NCBI RefSeq assembly: GCF_014384765.1
Contig: NZ_JACRSP010000002.1
Span: 434,001 to 498,000, forward strand
Direction: 5' to 3'
Length of the DNA stretch: 64,000 nucleotides
DNA from: Feifania hominis
GTDB taxonomy: Bacteria; Bacillota; Clostridia; Oscillospirales; Feifaniaceae
Part shown: one piece after another, positions 57,599 to 64,000 of the stretch
Position numbering within the stretch: the first letter of the stretch is position 1
Layout of the letters: every line of letters begins with the position of its first letter
Translations under genes and position numbers: made by a program
The notes under the pieces: model-generated
What the model was told of the DNA's origin: nothing
What the model saw: the letters and a program-made list of their open reading frames with translations, nothing else
Database searches by the model: none

Positions 57599-57620
57599 GG
57601 CCGAATGACCGGCCTTTTTT
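57599..57620 (+). terminator. Second, weaker hairpin-T-run after livF
   Basis: GGCCG / CGGCC stem (57599-57603 with 57610-57614) followed by six Ts; a backup terminator ahead of the his promoter. Confidence 0.55.
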
Positions 57621-57634
57621 GTCACACCTGCCGC

Positions 57635-57663
57635 TTGTTCTTTTTGCTTTCGCATGCTACTAT
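57635..57663 (+). promoter_or_regulatory. Sigma-A promoter of the his operon
   Basis: -35 TTGTTC (57635-57640), 17-bp spacer, extended -10 TGCTACTAT with hexamer at 57658-57663. Only about 24 nt of leader, so there is no room for a T-box or leader-peptide attenuator. Confidence 0.7.
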
Positions 57664-57693
57664 AGTAAAGTATTAAAGTAAAGGGGATTGCTC

Positions 57694-58890
57694 ATGAGAC
57701 GCAGAAACCTCCATCTTCCCGACGGCATGCGCGACTATCTCTACGCCGAAGCCTCCCGCCGGCGCACATTGGAACAGGGCCTCGGCCGGGTCTTTGCCCG
57801 GCGCGGCTACCGTGAGATCATCACGCCCGCAGTCGAGTTCTATGACATCTTTTCCGGCGAGCACAGCGCTGTGCCCGACGAAGAGCTCTACCGTCTCTTC
57901 GACAGCCGCGGCCGCATTCTCACCCTGCGCCACGATATGACGACCCCCATTGCACGGGTCGCCGCTCAGAAACTCGCCGGGGGCGAACTCCCCATCCGGC
58001 TCTGCTACAACGGTCCTGTCTACCGGCGTTCCGGCGACCACACCGCCCGGCGCGACGAAATCGCGCAGTGCGGCATCGAGCTGCTCGGTGCCGAAGGGCC
58101 GCGGGCCGATCTCGAAGTGCTGGTCACCGCGATTGAGGCCCTGCAGTCGCTCGGCGCGCCCTCCTTTTCGCTGGAGCTCGGCCACGTCGGGTTCTTTCAG
58201 GCCGTCGCCGGCGCTCTCGGAGCGGATTATGCGGCCACCGAATCGCTTCGCCGGTGCATCGAAATGAAAAATTACACCCAGCTCGACCGGCTGCTCGCCC
58301 CCTTTGATCCCACTCTGCCGGCCGTGTGCGCGCTTCGCGCCCTGCCGCGCCTCTTCGGCTCGGTCAAGACCATCGCCCGTGCGCGGGAAATCGCGCCGGA
58401 CGACAGAGCCGCCGCCGTACTCGACGAGCTCGAACGGCTCACAGGCGAGCTCGCCGCGCTCGGCTACGCCCGTCACATCCGGCTCGATCTCGGCATGGTG
58501 CAGCATATCGGCTACTACACCGGGCTGACTTTTCGGGGATACCTGCCCGACTGTGGTGAGAGCTGTCTGACAGGCGGGCGCTATGACAGCCTCTGCGGCG
58601 ACTTCGGCGCGCCGCTTCCCGCCTGCGGTTTTGCCGTGTCACCCGACAGCGTTCTCGACGCTCTCGGCGGCGGGGATGAGCCCTCGCCCACTGCGACTCT
58701 CGTCTTCTACGAGCAGGGCTGCGCCGCAGCCGCATACGCGCTCGTCGAGGCTCTTGGCACCGAGGGACCCTGCCGCATGAGTCTCGCCGCCGACCGGCGC
58801 GGCGCTCTCAGGGAGGCCCACCAGCTCGGGCTACCAGGATTCTACCATGTCACGGCGGACGGCTCGCGCTTCGTCGCGGGAGAGGAGTGA
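57694..58890 (+). CDS. hisZ: ATP phosphoribosyltransferase regulatory subunit HisZ
   Basis: 398 residues from ATG 57694 behind AAAGGGGA. A histidyl-tRNA synthetase-like catalytic fold without the anticodon-binding domain: 'LPDGMRDYLYAEASRRRTLE', 'LRHDMTTPIARVAAQ', 'YNGPVYRR' and 'CLTGGRYDSLCGDFG'. Length and its place before the short-form hisG mark it as HisZ, the activator and histidine-sensing partner of HisG, not a tRNA synthetase. First gene of hisZGDCBHAF. Confidence 0.93.
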   Translation: MRRRNLHLPDGMRDYLYAEASRRRTLEQGLGRVFARRGYREIITPAVEFYDIFSGEHSAVPDEELYRLFDSRGRILTLRHDMTTPIARVAAQKLAGGELPIRLCYNGPVYRRSGDHTARRDEIAQCGIELLGAEGPRADLEVLVTAIEALQSLGAPSFSLELGHVGFFQAVAGALGADYAATESLRRCIEMKNYTQLDRLLAPFDPTLPAVCALRALPRLFGSVKTIARAREIAPDDRAAAVLDELERLTGELAALGYARHIRLDLGMVQHIGYYTGLTFRGYLPDCGESCLTGGRYDSLCGDFGAPLPACGFAVSPDSVLDALGGGDEPSPTATLVFYEQGCAAAAYALVEALGTEGPCRMSLAADRRGALREAHQLGLPGFYHVTADGSRFVAGEE

Positions 58891-58894
58891 TTGC

Positions 58895-59533
58895 ATGCAG
58901 CTCATTCGTATTGCACTGACCAAGGGACGCCTCGAAGAGCAGACGGCCCGGCTGCTCGAACGGGCGGGGATGGATCTTGCTGCTCTGCGCGAAAAGGGCC
59001 GGCGGCTGATCATTCCCCTGCCGGGCGGATGCTTTGAACTTGTTCTCGCCAAGGCCGCCGATGTTCTGACCTATGTCGAACGCGGCGTCTGTGACGTTGG
59101 CGTGGTGGGGCGAGACACCATTCTCGAGCACGGAGGCTCCTTTTACGAGGTGCTCGACCTCCGACTCGGTACCTGCCGTTTTGCCGTGGCGGGGCTGCCG
59201 GGCACCGATCTCTCGGCGGGCCACGAAAAAAAGGTGATCGCCTCAAAATACCCAAACGTCGCGGCCGCCCATTTCCGGCAGCGCGGCATCGACGCCGAAA
59301 TCATCAAAATCGAGGGCTCGGTGGAACTCGCGCCGCTGCTCCACCTCGCACACGCCATTGTGGACATTGTCGAGAGCGGCCGCACGCTGCGTGAAAACGG
59401 CCTTGCCGTTCTGGAGGAGCTCATGCCCGTCTCGGCGCGCATGATTGTCAATACCACCGCAATGAAACTCAAAAAACACGAAATCGGCGCGCTGATCGAC
59501 TCGGTCGCGCGCGCCGTGGAGGAGGACATATGA
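58895..59533 (+). CDS. hisG: ATP phosphoribosyltransferase, short form
   Basis: 212 residues from ATG 58895 behind GGGAGAGGAG. Short HisG lacking the C-terminal regulatory domain; 'IRIALTKGRLEEQTARLLER', 'DVGVVGRDTILEHGG' and the PRPP-binding 'ADIVESGRTLRENGL'-type stretch ('VDIVESGRTLRENGL') are present. First committed step of histidine synthesis; needs HisZ, whose gene ends 4 bp upstream. Confidence 0.96.
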   Translation: MQLIRIALTKGRLEEQTARLLERAGMDLAALREKGRRLIIPLPGGCFELVLAKAADVLTYVERGVCDVGVVGRDTILEHGGSFYEVLDLRLGTCRFAVAGLPGTDLSAGHEKKVIASKYPNVAAAHFRQRGIDAEIIKIEGSVELAPLLHLAHAIVDIVESGRTLRENGLAVLEELMPVSARMIVNTTAMKLKKHEIGALIDSVARAVEEDI

Positions 59534-60819
59534 TTCCCGTCTACCGTCAGAGTGAAACCGGGCGTCTTCGCGAGCTTCTGCTCTCGCGGGCGGTCGATGC
59601 GCAGGCCGATGTCACCGCCCGCGTTGAGGAGATCATCGCCGATGTGCGCCGCCGCGGCGACGAGGCGCTGATCGACTGTGCGCGCCGCTTCGATCACGCC
59701 GAGCTCACCGCCATCGAAGTCCCCCAAAGCGAGATCGAGGCCGCCTACCACCGGGCCGACCCCGCTCTCATCAGAGCTCTTCAGCGGGCTGCCGCAAACA
59801 TACGCGCCTACCACGCTGAGCAGCTGCCGCGGGCCTATGTGGTGACGCCGGACAATGGCGCTGTCATGGGGCAGCGTGTCCTTCCCCTTGAGCGAGTCGG
59901 CGTCTATGTGCCGGGCGGCACGGCGCCCTACCCCTCAACGGTTCTGATGAACAGCATCCCCGCGCGGGTCGCAGGGGTGCGTGAGCTCATCATGGTCTCT
60001 CCGCCCGGAGCGGACGGAAAAATTGCCGACAACATACTTGCCGCCGCGCAGATCGCGGGCGTGGATCGCATCTTCTGCTCGGGCGGCGCGCAGGCAATCG
60101 CCGCGCTCGCCTACGGCACACAGAGCATTCCCCGCGTCGACAAGATCGTGGGCCCCGGGAACCTCTATGTCACAACTGCCAAGCGTCTGGTCTACGGCGC
60201 GGTTGACATCGACGCCATTGCGGGGCCAAGCGAAATTCTGATTGTGGCGGACGCCGGGGCAAACCCCGCCTTTGTCGCCGCCGATCTGATGGGACAGGCC
60301 GAGCACGACCCGTTTGCATCGGCCGTTCTTCTGACGGACGACGCGCAGCTCATCGACCAGGTGCGCGCGCAGCTCGAGCGCCAGCTTCCCACACTGTCGC
60401 GGCGTGAAATCATCGGGCAGTCTCTCTCCCGCTTTGGCGCCATGGTGCTCTGCGACTCGATTGAGAGCGCGGTGGAACTGGCAAACGACTTTGCTCCCGA
60501 GCACCTTGAGCTCATGCTCGCAAGCCCGTTCGAGTGGCTCGGCCGTGTGCGAAACGCAGGGTCGGTCTTTCTCGGCTACCACTGTCCCGAGCCGCTCGGC
60601 GACTACTACGCGGGTCCAAATCACGTGCTGCCCACCAACTCCACCGCGCGGTTTTTCTCGCCGCTCGGCGTCGAGAGCTTTCTGCGGCGCAGCAGCTACC
60701 TCTACTACCCCGAGTCGGCCCTGCGCGCCGCGGCGGACGATGTGTTGACCCTTGCGCGCAGCGAGGGGCTGACCGCTCACGCAAACGCCGTCTCGGTTCG
60801 TCTGGAGGGGGCGAGATGA
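59530..60819 (+). CDS. hisD: Histidinol dehydrogenase
   Basis: 429 residues. 'VGPGNLYVTTAKRLVYGAVD' and 'IDAIAGPSEILIVADAG' are the family signature; zinc ligands Gln/His in 'DLMGQAEHDP' and the catalytic 'APEHLELML' are present. Oxidises histidinol to histidine in two NAD steps. Overlaps hisG by 4 bp and hisC by 4 bp. Confidence 0.97.
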   Translation: MIPVYRQSETGRLRELLLSRAVDAQADVTARVEEIIADVRRRGDEALIDCARRFDHAELTAIEVPQSEIEAAYHRADPALIRALQRAAANIRAYHAEQLPRAYVVTPDNGAVMGQRVLPLERVGVYVPGGTAPYPSTVLMNSIPARVAGVRELIMVSPPGADGKIADNILAAAQIAGVDRIFCSGGAQAIAALAYGTQSIPRVDKIVGPGNLYVTTAKRLVYGAVDIDAIAGPSEILIVADAGANPAFVAADLMGQAEHDPFASAVLLTDDAQLIDQVRAQLERQLPTLSRREIIGQSLSRFGAMVLCDSIESAVELANDFAPEHLELMLASPFEWLGRVRNAGSVFLGYHCPEPLGDYYAGPNHVLPTNSTARFFSPLGVESFLRRSSYLYYPESALRAAADDVLTLARSEGLTAHANAVSVRLEGAR

Positions 60820-61868
60820 GCCGCTTTGCCTGCGGGAGGATCAATGCTCTGCCCGCCTACGAACCCAATCCCGCCATATTTGACTGTAAGCTCGACGCCA
60901 ACGAGAACCCCTATCCGCCGGACAGCGATCTGCGCGCGCTCATTGCGGCTGCCCTTGCCGACGCGCCGCTCAACCGCTACCCCGATCCCCTTGCCCATGA
61001 AGTGCGCCGCGCATATGCCGATGTGATGGGCCTCGATATGGCGTGCGTCGTCCCAGGCAACGGCCTGGACGAGCTGATCTCTCTGCTGATGAGCGCCTTT
61101 CTCGAGCCGCAGGAGTGTCTGCTCACCTTTTCTCCCGACTTCTCCATGTACGCCTTTTACGCCGGTGTGCGCGGCTGCCGGGTGGTCGAAAAGGCAAAAC
61201 CCGGCTACCGGCTCGACGCCGATCTTCTCATCCGCAGCGCCCGGGACTGCGGCGCAAAGATGGTCATCTTTTCAAACCCCTGCAATCCAACGGGCGGACT
61301 GTTGCCGCAGCGCGAGCTTGCGCGCGCGCTCGGCGAACTCGACTGCCTTGTTGTGGCCGACGAGGCCTACATGGACTTTGCCGGGGAATCGGCATTGCCC
61401 CTTGTCGGGCAGTACGACAATCTCATCGTCCTGCGCACCTGCTCGAAAGCGTTCTCCCTCGCGGGGCTGCGCCTCGGCTTTGCCGTGGCGGCGCCTGAAC
61501 TGGCGGCGGTGCTGATGAAAGTCAAATCTCCCTACAATCTCAATGTGCTCACCCAGCTCGCCGCGGTGCCCTGTATCCGCGCCGAGCAGAAGCGCCGGGA
61601 GAATCTCCAGGAGATTTCCAGGACGCGCGACTGGTTCTACCGCGAGCTCTGCGCTCTCGAAGCCGATGGACTCACCGTCTACCCGTCGGCGGCAAACTTC
61701 ATCTATCTCGAGACCGACGGCGCGCCGGCGCTCGACGCACAGCTGCAGCGCGCGGGAATCATTGTACGCCGCTTCGGCGCCCGCGGGCTTCGTATCACCA
61801 TCGGACGGCCCGATGAGATGCGCGCCGTCGTACAGATCATCAAAACCGGATTGGAGCAGATGTCATGA
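60816..61868 (+). CDS. hisC: Histidinol-phosphate aminotransferase
   Basis: 350 residues from ATG 60816 behind GGAGGGGGCGAG. 'KLDANENPYPPDSDLR' start, 'FSNPCNPTGGLLP' and PLP lysine in 'RTCSKAFSLAGLRLGFAV'. Converts imidazole-acetol phosphate to histidinol phosphate. A much longer in-frame opening begins inside hisD but is not used. Confidence 0.96.
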   Translation: MSRFACGRINALPAYEPNPAIFDCKLDANENPYPPDSDLRALIAAALADAPLNRYPDPLAHEVRRAYADVMGLDMACVVPGNGLDELISLLMSAFLEPQECLLTFSPDFSMYAFYAGVRGCRVVEKAKPGYRLDADLLIRSARDCGAKMVIFSNPCNPTGGLLPQRELARALGELDCLVVADEAYMDFAGESALPLVGQYDNLIVLRTCSKAFSLAGLRLGFAVAAPELAAVLMKVKSPYNLNVLTQLAAVPCIRAEQKRRENLQEISRTRDWFYRELCALEADGLTVYPSAANFIYLETDGAPALDAQLQRAGIIVRRFGARGLRITIGRPDEMRAVVQIIKTGLEQMS

Positions 61869-62440
61869 TTACAAAAAAACGCGCCACCCGCGAGACCGAT
61901 GTCACTCTCACTCTGGAGCTCTACGGCAGCGGCCGCGCCGAGGTGGATACCGGCGTCGGCTTTTTCGACCACATGCTCACCGCCATGGCCTTTCACGGCG
62001 GCTTCGATCTTACGCTGCTCGTAAGCGGCGATCTCGCGGTCGACTGCCACCACACGATTGAAGATGTCGGCCTCGTGCTGGGTGACGCCCTGCGCGAAGC
62101 GCTCGGCGACGGCAGCGGCATCGCCCGCTACGGCGACAGCCGTGTACCCATGGACGAGGCTCTCGCCGAGACGGTTCTCGACATCAGCGGCCGGCCCTAT
62201 CTGGTCTTTGACTGCCCGTTCACAGTCCCCATGATCGGCTCCTACGACACCCAGATGACCGAGGAGTTCTTCCGCGCGCTCGCCGTCCGCGCGGGGCTTA
62301 CACTCCACATCCGCGTGCCGTACGGCAAAAACGCCCACCACATGACCGAAGGAATCTACAAGTCGTTTGGCCGCGCGCTTCGCATGGCGGCGGCTCGCTC
62401 ACAGGGCGGCATCCCGTCGTCCAAGGGGACACTGCTGTGA
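61865..62440 (+). CDS. hisB: Imidazoleglycerol-phosphate dehydratase
   Basis: 191 residues, single-function HisB. Metal motifs 'GFFDHMLTAMAFHGGFD', 'DCHHTIEDVGLVLG' and 'NAHHMTEGIYKSFGRAL' are all intact. No histidinol-phosphatase domain, so that step must be supplied elsewhere. Overlaps hisC and hisH by 4 bp each. Confidence 0.97.
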   Translation: MITKKRATRETDVTLTLELYGSGRAEVDTGVGFFDHMLTAMAFHGGFDLTLLVSGDLAVDCHHTIEDVGLVLGDALREALGDGSGIARYGDSRVPMDEALAETVLDISGRPYLVFDCPFTVPMIGSYDTQMTEEFFRALAVRAGLTLHIRVPYGKNAHHMTEGIYKSFGRALRMAAARSQGGIPSSKGTLL

Positions 62441-63039
62441 TCGGCATCGTCGACTACGGCGCGGGGAATCTCATGAGCGTGCAAAAGGCGCTGACTGCCG
62501 TCGGCAGCGACAGCGTCATAAGCGACCGGCCCGAGGTTCTGCGCGCCGCAAACTCTCTGGTGCTGCCCGGTGTGGGCGCGTTCCCGAGCGCCATGCGCAG
62601 TCTGCGGGAGAGAGGGCTCGACCGCTTCCTCGTGGAGCAGGCAGCTCTCGGCAAGCCTCTGCTCGGCATCTGTCTCGGGATGCAGATGCTCTTCACCCGC
62701 AGCGAGGAACTCGGCGACACGCAGGGGCTCAATCTGATTCCCGGCGTGGTGCGCCGGATCAAAACCGATCTCAAAATCCCCCATGTCGGCTGGAATAGCC
62801 TGACGCGCCGTGCGCCCTGCGCTCTTCTTGACAATCTGCCCGACGGTACATACTGCTATTTTGTACACAGCTTTGAGGCCTGCGTGGAGGATCCGCGCGA
62901 CCTTGTCGCCGTGACCGACTACGGCGGGCCTGTCACAGCCGCCGTCGCCCGCGGAAACGTCTACGGCGTCCAGTTCCACCCGGAGAAGAGCAGCGCGGCC
63001 GGGCTTGCGATTCTCCGCACATTTTCCAAGTTTACCTGA
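62437..63039 (+). CDS. hisH: Imidazole glycerol phosphate synthase, glutaminase subunit
   Basis: 200 residues from GTG 62437 (GTGA overlap with hisB). Class I glutaminase: 'GIVDYGAGNLMSVQKAL', nucleophile Cys in 'LLGICLGMQMLF', His/Glu in 'VQFHPEKSSAAG'. Supplies ammonia to HisF. Confidence 0.97.
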   Translation: MIGIVDYGAGNLMSVQKALTAVGSDSVISDRPEVLRAANSLVLPGVGAFPSAMRSLRERGLDRFLVEQAALGKPLLGICLGMQMLFTRSEELGDTQGLNLIPGVVRRIKTDLKIPHVGWNSLTRRAPCALLDNLPDGTYCYFVHSFEACVEDPRDLVAVTDYGGPVTAAVARGNVYGVQFHPEKSSAAGLAILRTFSKFT

Positions 63040-63051
63040 GGAGGAGATCCC

Positions 63052-63768
63052 ATGATTCTACTGCCCGCCATCGACCTGCGCGGCGGCGAGTGTGTGCGCC
63101 TCGTGCGCGGCGACTTTGACACCGCCGAGCGCGTCGCCGACGACGCCGCTGAGACCGCCCGCCACTTTCTCGACTGCGGCGCTGAAGAACTCCATGTCGT
63201 GGATCTCGACGGGGCGCTTTGCGGCAGACCGGAAAATATCGCTGTGCTGCGGGAAATCCTGCGCACAGGCGCGCGCGTTGAATTCGGCGGCGGCGTGCGG
63301 ACACTTTCGACGGTGGAGCAGCTTCTCTCCCTCGGAGTGCAGCGCGTCATCCTCGGCAGCGCGGCGCTGCGCGACAGCCGCTTTGTGCGCGAGACGGTGC
63401 GGCTCTATGGCAATCGCATCGCCGTCGGCATCGACGCGCGGGGCGGCCTCTGTGCCGCCGATGGGTGGCTCACCGGCAGCGATACCGGATACCTCACTCT
63501 CGCGCGGGAGATGGAGCGCTGCGGCATACAGAACATCATCTACACCGACATCGGCCGTGACGGTACGCTCTCGGGGCCGAATCTCGAAGAGCTGCGCGCC
63601 CTCAGTGAGACGGTGGACTGCCGCATCACCGCGAGCGGCGGCGTGCGCAGCGAGGAGGATGTCGCGGCGCTGCGCGATCTCGGGCTGCACGCCGCCATCG
63701 CAGGCCGCGCCGTCTACTGCGGCGCGCTCGATCTTCGCCGCGCGCTGGCACTCGCAAAGGGGGACTGA
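63052..63768 (+). CDS. hisA: ProFAR isomerase HisA
   Basis: 238 residues. Beta-alpha barrel with 'LLPAIDLRGGECVRLVRGDF' (catalytic Asp) and 'NIIYTDIGRDGTLSGPN' (second Asp), phosphate loops 'FGGGVRTLS' and 'ASGGVRSEED'. Isomerises ProFAR to PRFAR, the HisF substrate. ATG 63052 behind GAGGAGGAG. Confidence 0.96.
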   Translation: MILLPAIDLRGGECVRLVRGDFDTAERVADDAAETARHFLDCGAEELHVVDLDGALCGRPENIAVLREILRTGARVEFGGGVRTLSTVEQLLSLGVQRVILGSAALRDSRFVRETVRLYGNRIAVGIDARGGLCAADGWLTGSDTGYLTLAREMERCGIQNIIYTDIGRDGTLSGPNLEELRALSETVDCRITASGGVRSEEDVAALRDLGLHAAIAGRAVYCGALDLRRALALAKGD

Positions 63769-63770
63769 GT

Positions 63771-64000
63771 ATGCTCGCCAAACGAATCATTCCCTGCCTC
63801 GATGTGCGCGACGGGCGGGTGGTCAAGGGCGTCAACTTCGTCAACATCCGCGACGTGGGCGATCCGGTCGACATTGCCGCCGCCTACGAGAGCCAGGGCG
63901 CAGATGAGATTGTCTTTCTCGACATCACAGCCACTCACGAGGGGCGCGGGGCCATGCTCGATGTCGTGCGCCGCTCAGCCGAGCGGGTGTTCATGCCCAT
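63771..64000 (+). CDS. hisF: Imidazole glycerol phosphate synthase cyclase subunit (3' end outside window)
   Basis: Begins at ATG 63771, 2 bp after the hisA stop, behind AAAGGGGGACTGAGT. The 76 residues visible, with 'LAKRIIPCLDVRDGRVVKGV' and 'GADEIVFLDITATHEGR', are the diagnostic HisF N-terminal barrel half including the catalytic Asp. The frame is still open at the window end. Confidence 0.97.
   Translation, partial: MLAKRIIPCLDVRDGRVVKGVNFVNIRDVGDPVDIAAAYESQGADEIVFLDITATHEGRGAMLDVVRRSAERVFMP

Noticed and set aside
57694..58890. Histidyl-tRNA synthetase
   Set aside because: Too short, lacks the anticodon-binding domain, and heads a his operon with short-form hisG; HisZ is the better call.

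Overview
The window looks like a chromosomal segment of a GC-rich, obligately anaerobic, endospore-forming member of the Clostridia, most likely near Oscillospiraceae (inference from gene content; no rRNA is present to place it). Evidence for a spore former: spoIIGA-sigE-sigG, spoVAC-spoVAD, spoIIID, a ytaF-like gene, and promoter sequences fitting Spo0A/sigma-A, sigma-F, sigma-E and sigma-G at the expected genes. Evidence for anaerobiosis: an electron-bifurcating type [FeFe] hydrogenase, a second sensory-type hydrogenase, class III ribonucleotide reductase and a rubredoxin-rubrerythrin. No prophage, intact insertion sequence, tRNA, rRNA or CRISPR array was seen. The window opens inside an aminotransferase gene and closes inside hisF.

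Layout. 1-3.6 kb: aminotransferase end, flotillin-like protein, and a small minus-strand operon (zinc-ribbon membrane protein, YwbE, Spx/ArsC-like protein). 3.8-13.2 kb: one long minus-strand hydrogenase region in two transcription units. The upstream unit holds DRTGG protein, ATPase-domain protein, nucleoside hydrolase, HydS-like ferredoxin-hydrogenase, DRTGG protein and PHP phosphoesterase. The downstream unit is the catalytic hydrogenase (NuoE-like, ATPase-domain, thioredoxin-like ferredoxin, NuoF-like, HydA). 13.3-15.7 kb: serC-serA. 15.8-19.7 kb: GHKL sensor kinase and the spoIIG operon plus sigG. 20-20.3 kb: hairpin repeats before a YitT-family gene. 21.3-23.7 kb: exported protein, MazF-type RNase and alanine racemase. 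23.7-27.5 kb: T-box(Phe) and pheST. 27.5-29.7 kb: IreB, a small unknown protein and an SH3-NlpC/P60 hydrolase behind a structured leader. 29.7-31.3 kb: spoVAC-AD. 31.4-33.9 kb: TauE, VOC and PatB proteins. 34-37.8 kb: amidohydrolase/transporter operon. 38-39.2 kb: spoIIID and a sugar isomerase-like gene. 39.2-42.7 kb: second copy of the hairpin repeat family, NrdR-type sites, cobalamin riboswitch, nrdD-nrdG. 42.7-50.6 kb: Nudix, ECF sigma factor with a coupled membrane protein, YbaK and GT8, rubrerythrin and PerR-type regulator, YtaF, SLH/CAP surface protein. 50.8-57.5 kb: aspS and the livKHMGF branched-chain amino acid ABC transporter. 57.7-64 kb: hisZGDCBHA(F).

How the parts work together. 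The hydrogenase region pairs a catalytic NAD(P)H/ferredoxin-linked hydrogenase with a sensor/regulator module that probably reports H2 or redox state. Amino-acid supply is heavily represented (ser, his, liv, pheST under T-box control). nrdDG carries two superimposed controls, NrdR-like boxes at the promoter and a terminating B12 riboswitch, which predicts a B12-dependent class II reductase elsewhere in the genome.

The least explained items are a modular hairpin repeat family at two loci with TATAAT inside its palindromes, a riboswitch-like leader with mutually exclusive pairings ahead of the NlpC/P60 gene, paired ACCTTAA palindromes ahead of livK, a nucleoside hydrolase embedded in the hydrogenase-sensor operon, and a MazF gene lacking a recognisable antitoxin. 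I did not find a clear-cut new defence or biosynthetic system.
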